DNA of 64,000 bases from Chitinophagaceae bacterium (lineage in GTDB: Bacteria > Bacteroidota > Bacteroidia > Chitinophagales > Chitinophagaceae): the NCBI GenBank assembly GCA_017307755.1, contig JAFKGQ010000006.1:558001-622000 (forward strand). The letters run 5' to 3'. A model generated the notes under the pieces. That model was not told the origin of the DNA, searched no databases, and saw only the letters and a list, made by a program, of their open reading frames with translations. Shown piece by piece: positions 34,101-43,828 of this stretch (its first letter is position 1; each line of letters begins with the position of its first letter). The translations under genes and the position numbers were made by a program.

Positions 34101-35123
34101 ATGTCACTACGAAAAAAGAAAGTGTCTTTAAAGGATATAGCTCAACAGGTAGGCGTTTCCACCGCTCTCGTATCCTATGTATTGAACAATAAAAGGGAAG
34201 ATCGCATCAGCAAGGAAGTCGCAAAAAAGATCAGGAGTACGGCAAAAAAAATGAACTACCGGACAAATCAAATAGCCCGAAGCCTGAAAACAAACAAGAC
34301 CGCCACACTGGGATTGATCGTAGCCGATATCTCCAACCCTTTCTTTTCACAGTTGGCCAGGTTCATCGAAGACCAGGCTGCCGCCGCCAATTACACCGTC
34401 ATCTTTGCAAGCTCGGATGAGAACGAACAGAAATCTCAAAACCTCATCAACGTATTCCTTGACCGCCAGGTCGATGGACTGATCATAGCGCCCGCAGAAA
34501 ACACGAAGCCCCAGATCCGCGCCCTGCAGAGATCGGCAACGCCCTTTGTGCTCGTCGACAGATACTTCCCGGACCTTAAGTGTAGCTATGTGGCCCTGGA
34601 CAACTTCCAGGCCGCCCGGGAAGCCGTAAGACACCTGATCCGGGAAGGTAACAGACGCATTGGTCTGATCACTTTTAAAACAAGTTTTTTTCATATCAAC
34701 GAACGCAGGAATGGATATCTCTCAGCCCTCAGGGAAGCAGGCATCCCCATAAATAAAAAATGGATCAGGGAGATCAATATGGCGGACCCTGCCCCGGGAA
34801 TAAAAAAAGCCGTCGCAGATATGCTGGCCCTGCCCACTCGCCCCGAAGCTTTATTTTTCTCCACCAACATGCTCTATATTCAAGGCATGATATACCTCCG
34901 CCAACAGGGAATAAAAGTTCCGGACGAAATAGCCATCGTTAGTTTTGATGAAACAGAAGCATCCGAATTATTCGATGTCCCCCCAACATATATCAGACAA
35001 CCCATCAGGGAAATGGGGCAGCAGGCGACCCGTATCTTAATTGAAAATATTGAAAGGCGGCATACCAGACAAGTCCACCTGCCCGGAGAGCTTATAATAA
35101 ATACATCATCCATCCGTAGATAG
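34101..35123 (+). CDS. LacI-family transcriptional regulator
   Basis: This 340-residue protein has a LacI helix-turn-helix and hinge (VSLKDIAQQVGVSTALVSYVLNN, then MNYRTNQIARSLKTNKT) followed by a periplasmic-binding-protein-like sugar domain (LGLIVADISNPFF, VDGLIIAPAE, AREAVRHLI, IAIVSFDETEASELF, PIREMGQQA). It should sense a sugar or sugar phosphate and bind the CG-centred palindrome 44 bases upstream of its start. Its stop codon directly abuts the stop of the convergent 105-residue gene, with no spacer. The sugar is not identifiable. It could also act on the glycan operon to the left, but I found no second copy of the palindrome there. Confidence 0.95.
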   Translation: MSLRKKKVSLKDIAQQVGVSTALVSYVLNNKREDRISKEVAKKIRSTAKKMNYRTNQIARSLKTNKTATLGLIVADISNPFFSQLARFIEDQAAAANYTVIFASSDENEQKSQNLINVFLDRQVDGLIIAPAENTKPQIRALQRSATPFVLVDRYFPDLKCSYVALDNFQAAREAVRHLIREGNRRIGLITFKTSFFHINERRNGYLSALREAGIPINKKWIREINMADPAPGIKKAVADMLALPTRPEALFFSTNMLYIQGMIYLRQQGIKVPDEIAIVSFDETEASELFDVPPTYIRQPIREMGQQATRILIENIERRHTRQVHLPGELIINTSSIRR

Positions 35124-35441
35124 TCAACAAATCGTCCCAAAATAAGGCGCTTCGTCATTCGAGTCCTTTTCCTTCTGCTGCCAGTACGCAAGTGTAACGA
35201 CATGCCCTTCCCGCGTCTTTAACAGCCTGCCGAAAATGGCATTCACCGGGTTGAACATCACGTCCGTCACACCAATCGTAAATGTTTCCGGCGTCGCGCT
35301 CGGAACCACCACCACGGTATACTTATTAAACTCCAAAAGGGACCGCAGGAACTCCACCCGCTCCGCCGTAACATTCTTTTCGACGATAGCGCATTTTACC
35401 CCGTTCAGCTCCTCGAATAAATGGTTTTGATTGATAGCCAT
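35124..35441 (-). CDS. 105-residue hypothetical protein downstream of nuoN
   Basis: I do not recognise this family. The 105 residues have no signal peptide or membrane helix. They look like an alpha/beta fold: helix VTAERVEFLRSLLEFN, strand YTVVVVPSA, then TFTIGVTDVMFNPVNAIFGRLLKT and a Gly-His-Val-Val strand. This reads like a small single-domain protein. It starts 5 bases after nuoN and is almost certainly on the same transcript. No Cys pair or cofactor motif is visible; the only Cys residues are one near the start and the C-terminal residue. Confidence 0.75.
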   Translation of the reverse strand: MAINQNHLFEELNGVKCAIVEKNVTAERVEFLRSLLEFNKYTVVVVPSATPETFTIGVTDVMFNPVNAIFGRLLKTREGHVVTLAYWQQKEKDSNDEAPYFGTIC

Positions 35442-35446
35442 ATAAT

Positions 35447-36859
35447 TTAAAACCCGATGCTCAATGAATAAATATAGTCATATACCCACCCCATCAGACC
35501 CATTACGACAATACCCCCAAGACAGACCAGGAAAGCGATGTTTGGTAACAACGGTATCTTCAGCTTCCCTATCGGCTGAGGCTGGCTATCCATAAAAATA
35601 GCTTTTATCACCCGCAGGTAGTAATACAGTGAAATGACCATGTTCAGGGCGGCAATACCAATAAATACATAATTACCCTTCCCCGCCCCCGCCATCAGCA
35701 AAAAGAATTTACCAAAAAAACCCGCTGTAGGGGGAATACCCGCCAGCGAGAATAAAGAGAGCGCCATTATCCAGGACAGTAAAGGGTTGGTAGCATATAG
35801 CCCCTTATAGTCGTCAATGCTCTCCCTCCCTGTCTGCGTGCTGATAAAAGATACGACGCCAAAAGCGCCCAGATTGGAAAAAATATAGACGAGTATAAAA
35901 TAGATCACAGACGCGTCACCCGCGCGCGAACTGCCGGTGATACCCGCAAGAATAAACCCCGATTGCGCGATGGAAGAAAAAGCCAGCAGTCGTTTGAGCT
36001 TGTTTTGACGCAGGGCGAACAGGTTGCCCGTCACCATGGTCAGCACCGACAAAAGCACCAATATCCTGTACCAGTTGCCGGCCATTGGCTTAAAGACAGT
36101 ATACAAGGTTTGGATAAATATAAAGAACACCGCGCCTTTCGAGATGACGGATAAATAGGCGGTGACCGTAATAGGTGACCCCTCATACACGTCCGCCGTC
36201 CATAAATGAAAAGGGACAGCCGAGATCTTAAAGGCAAAACCCGATAGGATCAAAATAAAAGCAAATAGTTGGAAAGCGCTGCCATCCAGCCGTTGTGCGA
36301 TGATGTCAAAACTCAGGGTCCCCGTAGCGCCGTACAGCAGGGAGATACCAAATAAAAGCAGGCCGGAAGAAAAGGCGGAGGACAGGATAAACTTCATGGC
36401 AGCTTCTGAAGACTGTCTTTTTTCCAGGTCAAAGCTGGAAAGGGCCGTCAGAGGGATGGTAGACAGCTCAAGACCAAGATAGAACATCAACAGGTTGCCC
36501 GATGAGATCATAAAGAAAAACCCCATCAGGGTCGATAATAACAATATGTAAAACTCAGTCGCTTGCCGGTGATCTTTCAGCCAGCTATAAGCCTGTAACG
36601 AAATGATCAGCGTCCCCAGGTTGAGGATATTCTTCTCCAGGACCAGTAGCTTATTGGTATGGAACATGCCGTTAAACAAAATGGAATCCCGGTATTCCCA
36701 AAAGCCCAGGGCAAAATTTACCAACAGCAACAAATTGACAAGATGGAGGATGACTTCAGTCCTGTACGCAGCAGCCCCTACCTTTATAAACAAAAGAAGG
36801 AAGATAATAACCGCAACCAGTAGTTCCTGCCGCAACGAGAGAATGGTGTCAGCCCACAT
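35447..36859 (-). CDS. nuoN: NADH-quinone oxidoreductase subunit N
   Basis: This 470-residue antiporter-like membrane subunit of complex I has 14 helices. Markers are YLGLELSTIPLTAL (conserved Glu of helix 5), FKISAVPFHLWTADVYEGSP (conserved Lys and His of helix 7 region), LLAFSSIAQSGFI, and LAGIPPTAGFFGKF. It moves protons in the distal membrane arm. It is the last nuo gene of the cluster, 8 bases after nuoM. Confidence 0.96.
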   Translation of the reverse strand: MWADTILSLRQELLVAVIIFLLLFIKVGAAAYRTEVILHLVNLLLLVNFALGFWEYRDSILFNGMFHTNKLLVLEKNILNLGTLIISLQAYSWLKDHRQATEFYILLLSTLMGFFFMISSGNLLMFYLGLELSTIPLTALSSFDLEKRQSSEAAMKFILSSAFSSGLLLFGISLLYGATGTLSFDIIAQRLDGSAFQLFAFILILSGFAFKISAVPFHLWTADVYEGSPITVTAYLSVISKGAVFFIFIQTLYTVFKPMAGNWYRILVLLSVLTMVTGNLFALRQNKLKRLLAFSSIAQSGFILAGITGSSRAGDASVIYFILVYIFSNLGAFGVVSFISTQTGRESIDDYKGLYATNPLLSWIMALSLFSLAGIPPTAGFFGKFFLLMAGAGKGNYVFIGIAALNMVISLYYYLRVIKAIFMDSQPQPIGKLKIPLLPNIAFLVCLGGIVVMGLMGWVYDYIYSLSIGF

Positions 36860-36867
36860 AATTTTTT

Positions 36868-38325
36868 TTATTTAATATTCAGCAGATCACTTAACCAAAA
36901 GGGAGCAACCCCAATGGCTATAATACCTGCACCCAATATGACCGCCGCCAGTTTTTCATTCCACGTCGCATCCGCAAGCCCGTAATATTGCTGGTCTTTC
37001 ACGGGGCCCATGATCGATTGTCCTGTAGCCCGGAGAATATACACTGCCGTGATCACGATCGAGGCGCAGGCGAGTATCGTCGCGATCCGGTATGCTTCGC
37101 CCGTCCGCTGCCAGGAACCCATAAAGACCGTGACCTCTGCTACAAAACCGCTGAGTCCGGGCAATCCCAGCGAACACAGACCCGCTATCACAAATATCGT
37201 CGAGATAAAAGGCATTATTTTTAACAGACCGCCCAGCCGCTCAACCAGCCTCGTATGCGTCCTGTCATAGATCATCCCGATGGCGGCAAAAAAGAGGGCT
37301 GTCATCAGACCATGAGAGATCATTTGCATGACGGCGCCCATGACAGCCGTCCTGGTCAGCATACCGATGCCCAACAGGATAAACCCGCAATGGCTAATAG
37401 ATGAGTACGCATTGATATACTTAAGGTCTTTCTGCATCATCGTGGCAAAGGCGCCATACACGATCGCTATCGTCGCCAGCAGGATGATGACGGGTGAATA
37501 TTCCCGTGCCGCTATAGGCATAAGACTCACCGCTACCCGCAGACAGCCATAACCACCCAGCTTCATCGAAATACCGGCCAGGAACATCGACGCCGCCGTC
37601 GGCGCGGAAGAATGCCCGTCCGGCACCCAGGTGTGAAAAGGGAAAAGCGCCGTAAAAATGCCAAAACCCACAAATAAAAGAGGGAAAAATCTTCGTTGCG
37701 CTTCCACCGGAAGATGCACCTGTGCGATGACCGGCCAATCAAAAGTATATGGACCCGCGGCGCCGCCGGTGTTGTAATACACACCCAACAACCCCACAAA
37801 CACCAATGCCGAGCCGCCCATGAGCATCAACGCCAGTTTCATAGCACTGTACTCCTTCTTCCCACTCCCCCATATCCCAATCAATAAGAACTTGGGGATC
37901 ACCGAAATTTCCAGAAAAAAGAAAAGGGTGAACAGATCGAGGGAAAGAAAAAAACCATAGGCCCCCGCGCTGAGAAAAAGTAATAAAACAAAAAACTCCT
38001 TATCCCATGACTGGACCCGCCAGGATACCAGTACAGCCGCCACCATGACGACCGCCGTCAACAGGATCATGGCTACCGAAATGCCATCCACACCGACATG
38101 ATACCAGATATTGAGAGGTTTAAACCAGACATGACGGTACTCAAACAGCATGCCCATACTGCCCGCGGCACGCTCTTTCCAATACAGGATCAATAACCCG
38201 AAAGACAATAGCAATTGCACCGTAACCCCGGTCAGGGATACCCAACGGGCTCCACCCTCCCTCCGGGAGAACAGAACGACTATCGCCGTGATCAATGGCA
38301 TCAGCACCAGCAATGACAGATTCAT
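36868..38325 (-). CDS. nuoM: NADH-quinone oxidoreductase subunit M
   Basis: The product of about 485 residues is a proton-pumping subunit with 14 helices: FFLEISVIPKFLLIGIWG, FPFHTWVPDGHSSAPTAASMFLAG, YINAYSSISHCGFI and LPGLSGFVAE. I start it at the ATG at 38325, which overlaps the nuoL stop in an ATGA. Extending the frame to 38493 would only add residues that read through the nuoL 3' end. Confidence 0.96.
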   Translation of the reverse strand: MNLSLLVLMPLITAIVVLFSRREGGARWVSLTGVTVQLLLSFGLLILYWKERAAGSMGMLFEYRHVWFKPLNIWYHVGVDGISVAMILLTAVVMVAAVLVSWRVQSWDKEFFVLLLFLSAGAYGFFLSLDLFTLFFFLEISVIPKFLLIGIWGSGKKEYSAMKLALMLMGGSALVFVGLLGVYYNTGGAAGPYTFDWPVIAQVHLPVEAQRRFFPLLFVGFGIFTALFPFHTWVPDGHSSAPTAASMFLAGISMKLGGYGCLRVAVSLMPIAAREYSPVIILLATIAIVYGAFATMMQKDLKYINAYSSISHCGFILLGIGMLTRTAVMGAVMQMISHGLMTALFFAAIGMIYDRTHTRLVERLGGLLKIMPFISTIFVIAGLCSLGLPGLSGFVAEVTVFMGSWQRTGEAYRIATILACASIVITAVYILRATGQSIMGPVKDQQYYGLADATWNEKLAAVILGAGIIAIGVAPFWLSDLLNIK

Positions 38326-40253
38326 GTGTATATATAAATAAATAAGACTGCTAATACTGCTATTCCGGCAAAGAAATACAAGACATAATCCTGTACCCTC
38401 CCCGATTGAAACCCTTTTATCCCCGCAGAGATCCTGGCCGTAACTCCTGCGAGGGAATTCATCAACCCATCCACGATATTCCTGTCTATCCACGCCGCGG
38501 GCCTGCCGATAAGATTGAAAATAATTTTCTTCGTAACAAAGGAATAGATCTCGTCGATATAAAATTTGTGATAGGCCAGTTTGTACAAAACGCCAAACAC
38601 CCCGGCCGCCTTCCGGGGTCTGTCGCTCTCTTTCCGGTACAGATAGCCGGCCAGCAGGATGCCCAGGATCGCCAGCATCACAGGAGCAATCGCAAACACC
38701 CCCACTCCAGGGGTATCCATTGCAGCGCCATCAAATGTAACCAGCCTTGAAAAAGGAACAAACCCCGCCAGCAGTGCGCCCGCCGCCAGTACCACCAACG
38801 GTATCTTCATGGAAGCCGGACCTTCTCCATGATCACCGGCCGAAACCCCGCCCTCTCTCCACCAAAAAACAGAAAAATATAGCCGGAACATATAAAAGGC
38901 CGTCAGACAGGATGTCAACAGCCCTATAACATACACAAACTTATTCGCCCGATAGGCTGCCAGCAGGATCTCCTCCTTACTAAAAAAACCAGAGAAAGGG
39001 GGAATACCGGCAATAGCCAGACAGGCGATCAAAAAGCAGCCGTGCGTCAGGGGCATCGACCTCCGGAGCCCTCCCATATCCCGCATTTCATTGCTATGTA
39101 CTTTGTGAATGATCACCCCGGCACAGAGGAAAAGCAAAGCCTTGAAAAAAGCATGGGTAAAAAGATGGAACATACCGGCCGTATACCCCAGCGCCCCTTC
39201 CTCTCCGGAATGGAAAGTCCCCAACGCAAACATCATATACCCTATCTGTGACATCGTCGAATAGGCCAGTACCCGTTTAATATCCGTCTGTGTACAGGCA
39301 ATGACCGCCGCCAGTAAGGCGGAAATGGCCCCGACAAAAAGGATCACCTGTAACACCGCCGGATCAGAAAGTGCATACACCGGGTACAACCTCGCCACCA
39401 GGTATACGCCCGCTACTACCATCGTCGCCGCATGGATAAGCGCAGAGACAGGCGTAGGCCCTTCCATCGCATCCGGTAGCCAGATATGCAGGGGGAATAG
39501 GGCCGATTTACCCGCACCGCCGATAAATACAAGCGTAAGTCCCCAGGACAGCAGGGAAATACCCAAAAAGGAGGCCGAGGTAATCCCCGCCAGTTGGGGA
39601 GAAGGTTCCGTAAACCGCTGGATCAACGTGCGAAAATCCAACGTCTCCGCATGCAGGGATAATATCAATATGCCTATCAGAAATCCCAGGTCGGCAAAAC
39701 GCGTGACAATAAAAGCCTTTTTTGCCGCAGCGACGGCCGTCGGTCTGTCAAAATAATACCCGATGAGCAGGAAAGATGAACATCCCACCAGCTCCCAGAA
39801 AATATAGATCTCGAAGATATTCCCGGACAACACCAACCCCAGCATGGAAAAAGTAAAAAGCCCGAGAAAGGCATAGTAAGTGCCGAACCGCTCCTCACCC
39901 TTCATATACCCCAGACTAAAAAGATGCACCATAAAAGAAACAAAACTGACTACGACGATCATCATCACCGAAATAGGGTCGAGGATAATGCTCATGTCGA
40001 TGGAAAGACCAGGCGAAAAGGATAGCCACACCGCCTTCCATGCGATCACAGGCTGATAGACCCCGTCCACCTTTCCCACGGAGAAAAAATACCCGTAAGC
40101 CACCCACAGCGATAACACTACGGAGATCAGCACCGCCCCTGTCCCGATGACCCCGGAAATGCCCCGTAGATATTTTCTGCCAAACAACCCCAGCACGACA
40201 AAAGCAGCCAGTGGCAACAAAGGGATTAAAATAATATACGCATAATTCGGCAT
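38322..40253 (-). CDS. nuoL: NADH-quinone oxidoreductase subunit L
   Basis: This is the 643-residue largest antiporter-like subunit. Markers are FWELVGCSSFLLIGYYFDRP, LFPLHIWLPDAMEGPTPVSALIHAATMV, AYSTMSQIGYM and IPPFSGFFSKEEIL. A long amphipathic connecting helix and final membrane helix follow in the last 100 residues. It ends in an ATGA overlap with nuoM and begins 11 bases after nuoK. Confidence 0.97.
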   Translation of the reverse strand: MPNYAYIILIPLLPLAAFVVLGLFGRKYLRGISGVIGTGAVLISVVLSLWVAYGYFFSVGKVDGVYQPVIAWKAVWLSFSPGLSIDMSIILDPISVMMIVVVSFVSFMVHLFSLGYMKGEERFGTYYAFLGLFTFSMLGLVLSGNIFEIYIFWELVGCSSFLLIGYYFDRPTAVAAAKKAFIVTRFADLGFLIGILILSLHAETLDFRTLIQRFTEPSPQLAGITSASFLGISLLSWGLTLVFIGGAGKSALFPLHIWLPDAMEGPTPVSALIHAATMVVAGVYLVARLYPVYALSDPAVLQVILFVGAISALLAAVIACTQTDIKRVLAYSTMSQIGYMMFALGTFHSGEEGALGYTAGMFHLFTHAFFKALLFLCAGVIIHKVHSNEMRDMGGLRRSMPLTHGCFLIACLAIAGIPPFSGFFSKEEILLAAYRANKFVYVIGLLTSCLTAFYMFRLYFSVFWWREGGVSAGDHGEGPASMKIPLVVLAAGALLAGFVPFSRLVTFDGAAMDTPGVGVFAIAPVMLAILGILLAGYLYRKESDRPRKAAGVFGVLYKLAYHKFYIDEIYSFVTKKIIFNLIGRPAAWIDRNIVDGLMNSLAGVTARISAGIKGFQSGRVQDYVLYFFAGIAVLAVLFIYIYT

Positions 40254-40264
40254 ATCGATAACAT

Positions 40265-40579
40265 TCAGAATTTCATTTCATCAGCAGCCTCCACATCGAT
40301 GGAATGAAGGTTCCTGTACAGATTGATAATGATTGCAATGGCCACCGCCGCTTCCGCGGCGGCAATAGCGACAATAAACAAAGTAAAAAAAACGCCCTCC
40401 AGCTTATCCGCGTACAGGTATCTGTTAAAAGCGACAAAATTGATATTCACGCTGTTCAGGATCAGTTCCACCGACATCAGCATCGTGATCATATTCCGTC
40501 TTGTGAACAGTCCGTACATCCCTATAAAGAAGAGTGCCGTGCTCACAAATAAGATATGGCTCAAGGGTACCTGGTTCAT
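40265..40579 (-). CDS. nuoK: NADH-quinone oxidoreductase subunit K
   Basis: This 104-residue subunit has three helices. The conserved Glu residues are seen in MLMSVELILNSVNINFVAF and in IVAIAAAEAAVAIAII. It overlaps the nuoJ stop by 4 bases, so translation is probably coupled. Full family length. Confidence 0.96.
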   Translation of the reverse strand: MNQVPLSHILFVSTALFFIGMYGLFTRRNMITMLMSVELILNSVNINFVAFNRYLYADKLEGVFFTLFIVAIAAAEAAVAIAIIINLYRNLHSIDVEAADEMKF

Positions 40580-41115
40580 TTATCTCCCGGTTTTGGTTTC
40601 ATTGCAATGACGATACAGCCGATCATGGCGGCCAGCAAAAGGATACTGATCACTTCAAAAGGTAATACATACCCATGCTCTGAAGTGCTAAGCATTTGTG
40701 CTCCGATATTTCCTACACTCGCGTCCACCACCCCGGTGCCCGCTATCCCGGAATGCCCTGCCGGTACAAAAACATAACCCCGTAATAAAACACAGGTAAG
40801 CACAAAACCCGCACAGACGGCCAGTACGGAAAATATAGCCCTGCTGCGCAGGGGCGCAGGCAGGTCCTTTCCTGATTGTTGCGTAAGAAAAATAGAAAAG
40901 ATGATCAACACCACGATCCCTCCTACATAGACTACGACCTGGACTGCCGCGACAAACTCCATCTGCAGCCAGAAATACAACCCTGCAATGCCGGTAAGAG
41001 AGAACAACAGCCAGATGGCTGAACGGAATATTTTCCTGGAGGTCACCGCCAGCAGGCCGGTAGCCAGGATAAAAAAGGAAAGTATATAAAAAACGACGGC
41101 AGACGCGCTCATCAT
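40576..41115 (-). CDS. nuoJ: NADH-quinone oxidoreductase subunit J
   Basis: This 179-residue subunit has five helices. It begins VVFYILSFFILATGLLAV and carries the typical third-helix stretch FVAAVQVVVYVGGIVVLIIF. It overlaps nuoI and nuoK by 4 bases at each end, which supports coupled translation. Confidence 0.95.
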   Translation of the reverse strand: MMSASAVVFYILSFFILATGLLAVTSRKIFRSAIWLLFSLTGIAGLYFWLQMEFVAAVQVVVYVGGIVVLIIFSIFLTQQSGKDLPAPLRSRAIFSVLAVCAGFVLTCVLLRGYVFVPAGHSGIAGTGVVDASVGNIGAQMLSTSEHGYVLPFEVISILLLAAMIGCIVIAMKPKPGDK

Positions 41116-41588
41116 TCAACGCCCTCTCTGATTTTAGAACCCGGTTTATTTAATTTTTTTGTTAGTTCGCTGCGGTCATACACACTGTGTTCAAAATTCT
41201 GTGCCATCTTGATGGCATCCGTGGGACAAGCCTCGATACATAAATTGCACATCGTACAAAGCTCCAGGTGATAAATAAAAGTATCCAGCGCCTTTTTCTT
41301 CTTGCCTTCCGGAGTTATATCAAACTTGGTAATGATCTTGATGGTCCCATTGGGACAGGCCAGCTCGCAGGCCGTACAGCCTGTACAGGCATGCTCATTA
41401 TGTTCGTCATGCAGCATGACCACTTCCCCGCGGAACCGTTCAGGAAGCTTCATTTCCTCCCTGTTGTCAGGATATTGCTGCGTTATGATCTCCTTCCGGT
41501 GGGTGAAATAATACCCCGTCAGCCGCATGCCCTTTAAGAGGGATCGTACCGCGCCAAATACGTCCGATATGTATTTCTTTAAGAACAT
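41112..41588 (-). CDS. nuoI: NADH-quinone oxidoreductase subunit I (2 x 4Fe-4S)
   Basis: The product of 158 residues starts at the ATG at 41588 (MFLKKYISDVFG), two bases after the nuoH stop; an ATG at 41615 would overlap nuoH. Two complete ferredoxin motifs, CTGCTACELACP and CTMCNLCIEACP, bind clusters N6a and N6b. They carry electrons toward NuoB. Since NuoEFG are absent here, this subunit could be the point where a soluble donor such as ferredoxin delivers electrons (inference from other 11-subunit complexes). Confidence 0.96.
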   Translation of the reverse strand: MFLKKYISDVFGAVRSLLKGMRLTGYYFTHRKEIITQQYPDNREEMKLPERFRGEVVMLHDEHNEHACTGCTACELACPNGTIKIITKFDITPEGKKKKALDTFIYHLELCTMCNLCIEACPTDAIKMAQNFEHSVYDRSELTKKLNKPGSKIREGVE

Positions 41589-41589
41589 T

Positions 41590-42666
41590 TTAAAAATGCC
41601 ACCCTTTGATGGCAATGAGTGTTATTAATAATAAATTGACCATGCTCATCGGCAATAGATACTTCCATTCCAGGTTCAGCAACTGATCGATACGCAGCCG
41701 GGGGAAGGTCCAGCGGAACCACATGATCAGAAAGATCAGAAAAAAGGTCTTACCCGTAAACCACAGGGAGGACGGCACATAATCCATCACCCGGTTGAAT
41801 CCCGCCCAATGCCCGATATGCAGGGGCATCCAGCCTCCCAGGAACAAAGTGGCCGCAATTGCGCACACGATAAAAATGTTTACGTACTCGGCCAGAAAGA
41901 ACAACGCAAATTTCATCCCCGAATATTCCGTATGAAAGCCCGCGGTAAGCTCAGACTCCGCTTCGGCCAGGTCAAAAGGCGCCCGGTTAGTCTCCGCCGT
42001 GACGGCAATGATAAAAATGATAAATGAAATGACGGCAGGGATATGCCCCTTGAATATCCACCACCCATCCTCCTGGGAAGCGATGATGTCCGATATCCGC
42101 AGGCTGCCCGTAAGCACCACGATGGAAATGATCGAGAGCCCCGCCGACAATTCATAGCTGACGATCTGCGCGCCGCTACGCATGGCGCCTAACAGGGAAT
42201 ATTTATTATTGCTGGCCCACCCCGCCATCAGGATGCCGATGACGGAAAGAGAAGATACGGCCGAGATATACAATACCCCGATGTTGATATCCCAGATCTG
42301 GGTCCCTTTCGCAAAGGCCACAGGGGCAAGTATCATCATGGCCACGACGATCACAAGAAAAGGCGCCAGGTTGAAGAGAAACTTGTCCGCGCCGTCAGGT
42401 GTCAACCCTTCCTTCATCGCCAGTTTCAAGGTGTCCGCCACCGTTTGCAGCGTTCCTCCCGGTCCGACCCGGTTGGGCCCCAGCCTGATCTGCATATAGG
42501 CAGAAACCTTCCTTTCCATAAGCACCAGTATCAGACCCAGCAGGGCAAAAAGCCCGATCACACAAAACCCCACGATCAGGGACTCCAGCAATACGGCGAC
42601 TGTGGGATTGAACGTGCCGTTCAACCACGCATCGATGGAATGGGTTATATTTTCTATGCTAAGCAT
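41590..42666 (-). CDS. nuoH: NADH-quinone oxidoreductase subunit H
   Basis: This 358-residue subunit forms the membrane side of the quinone chamber. Conserved signatures are ERKVSAYMQIRLGPNRVGP near residue 51, TAETNRAPFDLAEAESELTAGFHTEYSG, and FLIMWFRWTFPRLRIDQ near the end. It begins only 45 bases after nuoD, so there is no room for nuoE, nuoF or nuoG at their usual place. Confidence 0.97.
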   Translation of the reverse strand: MLSIENITHSIDAWLNGTFNPTVAVLLESLIVGFCVIGLFALLGLILVLMERKVSAYMQIRLGPNRVGPGGTLQTVADTLKLAMKEGLTPDGADKFLFNLAPFLVIVVAMMILAPVAFAKGTQIWDINIGVLYISAVSSLSVIGILMAGWASNNKYSLLGAMRSGAQIVSYELSAGLSIISIVVLTGSLRISDIIASQEDGWWIFKGHIPAVISFIIFIIAVTAETNRAPFDLAEAESELTAGFHTEYSGMKFALFFLAEYVNIFIVCAIAATLFLGGWMPLHIGHWAGFNRVMDYVPSSLWFTGKTFFLIFLIMWFRWTFPRLRIDQLLNLEWKYLLPMSMVNLLLITLIAIKGWHF

Positions 42667-42711
42667 CGTTATATTTGTTCATCCGCCACTTCACCAGACC
42701 AGCCCGGCACT

Positions 42712-43827
42712 TCACCTGTCAATATCCGGTATCACCAGGTCCAACGTCCCCATGATCGCCACCAGGTCCCCGATCTTATGCCCCCTCGCCATATGATCCA
42801 GCGCAGAGAGATTGGAGAACCCCGGACTCCGGAATTTGATCCGGTAAGGCGTCGTCCCGCCCTCACTTATAATATAAACTCCAAACTCACCCCGTGCCGT
42901 TTCTACCCTTGAATAAAACTCTCCCTTGGGTAGCTTTAACACCGCCTTCGTCTTTGCCTGAAATTGCCCTTCTGGGATATTGTCGATCAGTTGCTCTATA
43001 ATGGATATGGATTGACGCATTTCCTGCATCCGGACCATGTAACGCGCAAAACAATCCCCCCCGGTAGCAGTCACTTCCTCAAATTGAAGCTCGCCGTATA
43101 CTTCATAAGGATATAATTTCCGGATATCACAGCTCACGCCGCTGCCCCTGGCGGTAGGTCCCGTGCAGCCATAAGAAACAGCGTCCTCCGGCGAAAGATA
43201 ACCAATACCCTCCATCCGGCTTTTAAAGATAATATTTCCTGTTACCAGCTCGTCATATTCATGCAGCTTCCCACGGAAAAAATTTATAAACTCCTTTACT
43301 CTTTTTTGAAAGTTAGGGTGCAGGTCGGCCATTACGCCCCCGGGCACCATATAGTTCATCGTCAGCCTGGCCCCACAGGTTTCTTCCATAATATCGTTGA
43401 TTGCCTCCCTCTCCCGGAAAGCATGAAAAAATGGCGTAAGGGCCCCTATATCCATCGCCATTGCCCCCCACCACAGTTGATGGGAAGCAAGTCGGGTCAG
43501 CTCGCCCATCAGGACCCGGATCGCTTTCGCACGGGGAGGCACTTCTATCTGCATCCCCTTTTCCACACAAAGAGCACAGCCATGATTGTTGATATGGGAA
43601 GAAAGATAATCCATACGGCTGGTGACATATATAAATTGCCGGTAGGAAAGACTTTCGCACATCTTCTCGATGCTGCGATGGATATATCCAAGATGAGGCT
43701 CGACCTTTTTGATCGTCTCCCCATTCAGCGTAACAACAAGGTGCAACACTCCATGCGTGGAAGGATGTTGCGGGCCCAGATTGACCACCAGGTCCCCTTG
43801 CTCAGTCGTGCCTACTTCCTGGATCAT
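42712..43827 (-). CDS. nuoD: NADH-quinone oxidoreductase subunit D
   Basis: This 371-residue protein is the 49-kDa subunit and forms the quinone site with NuoB. GPQHPSTHGVLHLVV, LGYIHRSIEKMCE, TSRMDYLSSHINNHG and the C-terminal IMGTLDLVIPDIDR are all typical. It is separate from nuoC, not fused. It starts one base after the nuoC stop. Confidence 0.97.
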   Translation of the reverse strand: MIQEVGTTEQGDLVVNLGPQHPSTHGVLHLVVTLNGETIKKVEPHLGYIHRSIEKMCESLSYRQFIYVTSRMDYLSSHINNHGCALCVEKGMQIEVPPRAKAIRVLMGELTRLASHQLWWGAMAMDIGALTPFFHAFREREAINDIMEETCGARLTMNYMVPGGVMADLHPNFQKRVKEFINFFRGKLHEYDELVTGNIIFKSRMEGIGYLSPEDAVSYGCTGPTARGSGVSCDIRKLYPYEVYGELQFEEVTATGGDCFARYMVRMQEMRQSISIIEQLIDNIPEGQFQAKTKAVLKLPKGEFYSRVETARGEFGVYIISEGGTTPYRIKFRSPGFSNLSALDHMARGHKIGDLVAIMGTLDLVIPDIDR

Positions 43828-43828
43828 T

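Noticed and set aside
36868..38493. Longer NuoM with 56 extra N-terminal residues
   Set aside because: The extension is the nuoL 3' end read in another frame; the ATG at 38325 gives the normal NuoM start and an ATGA overlap.
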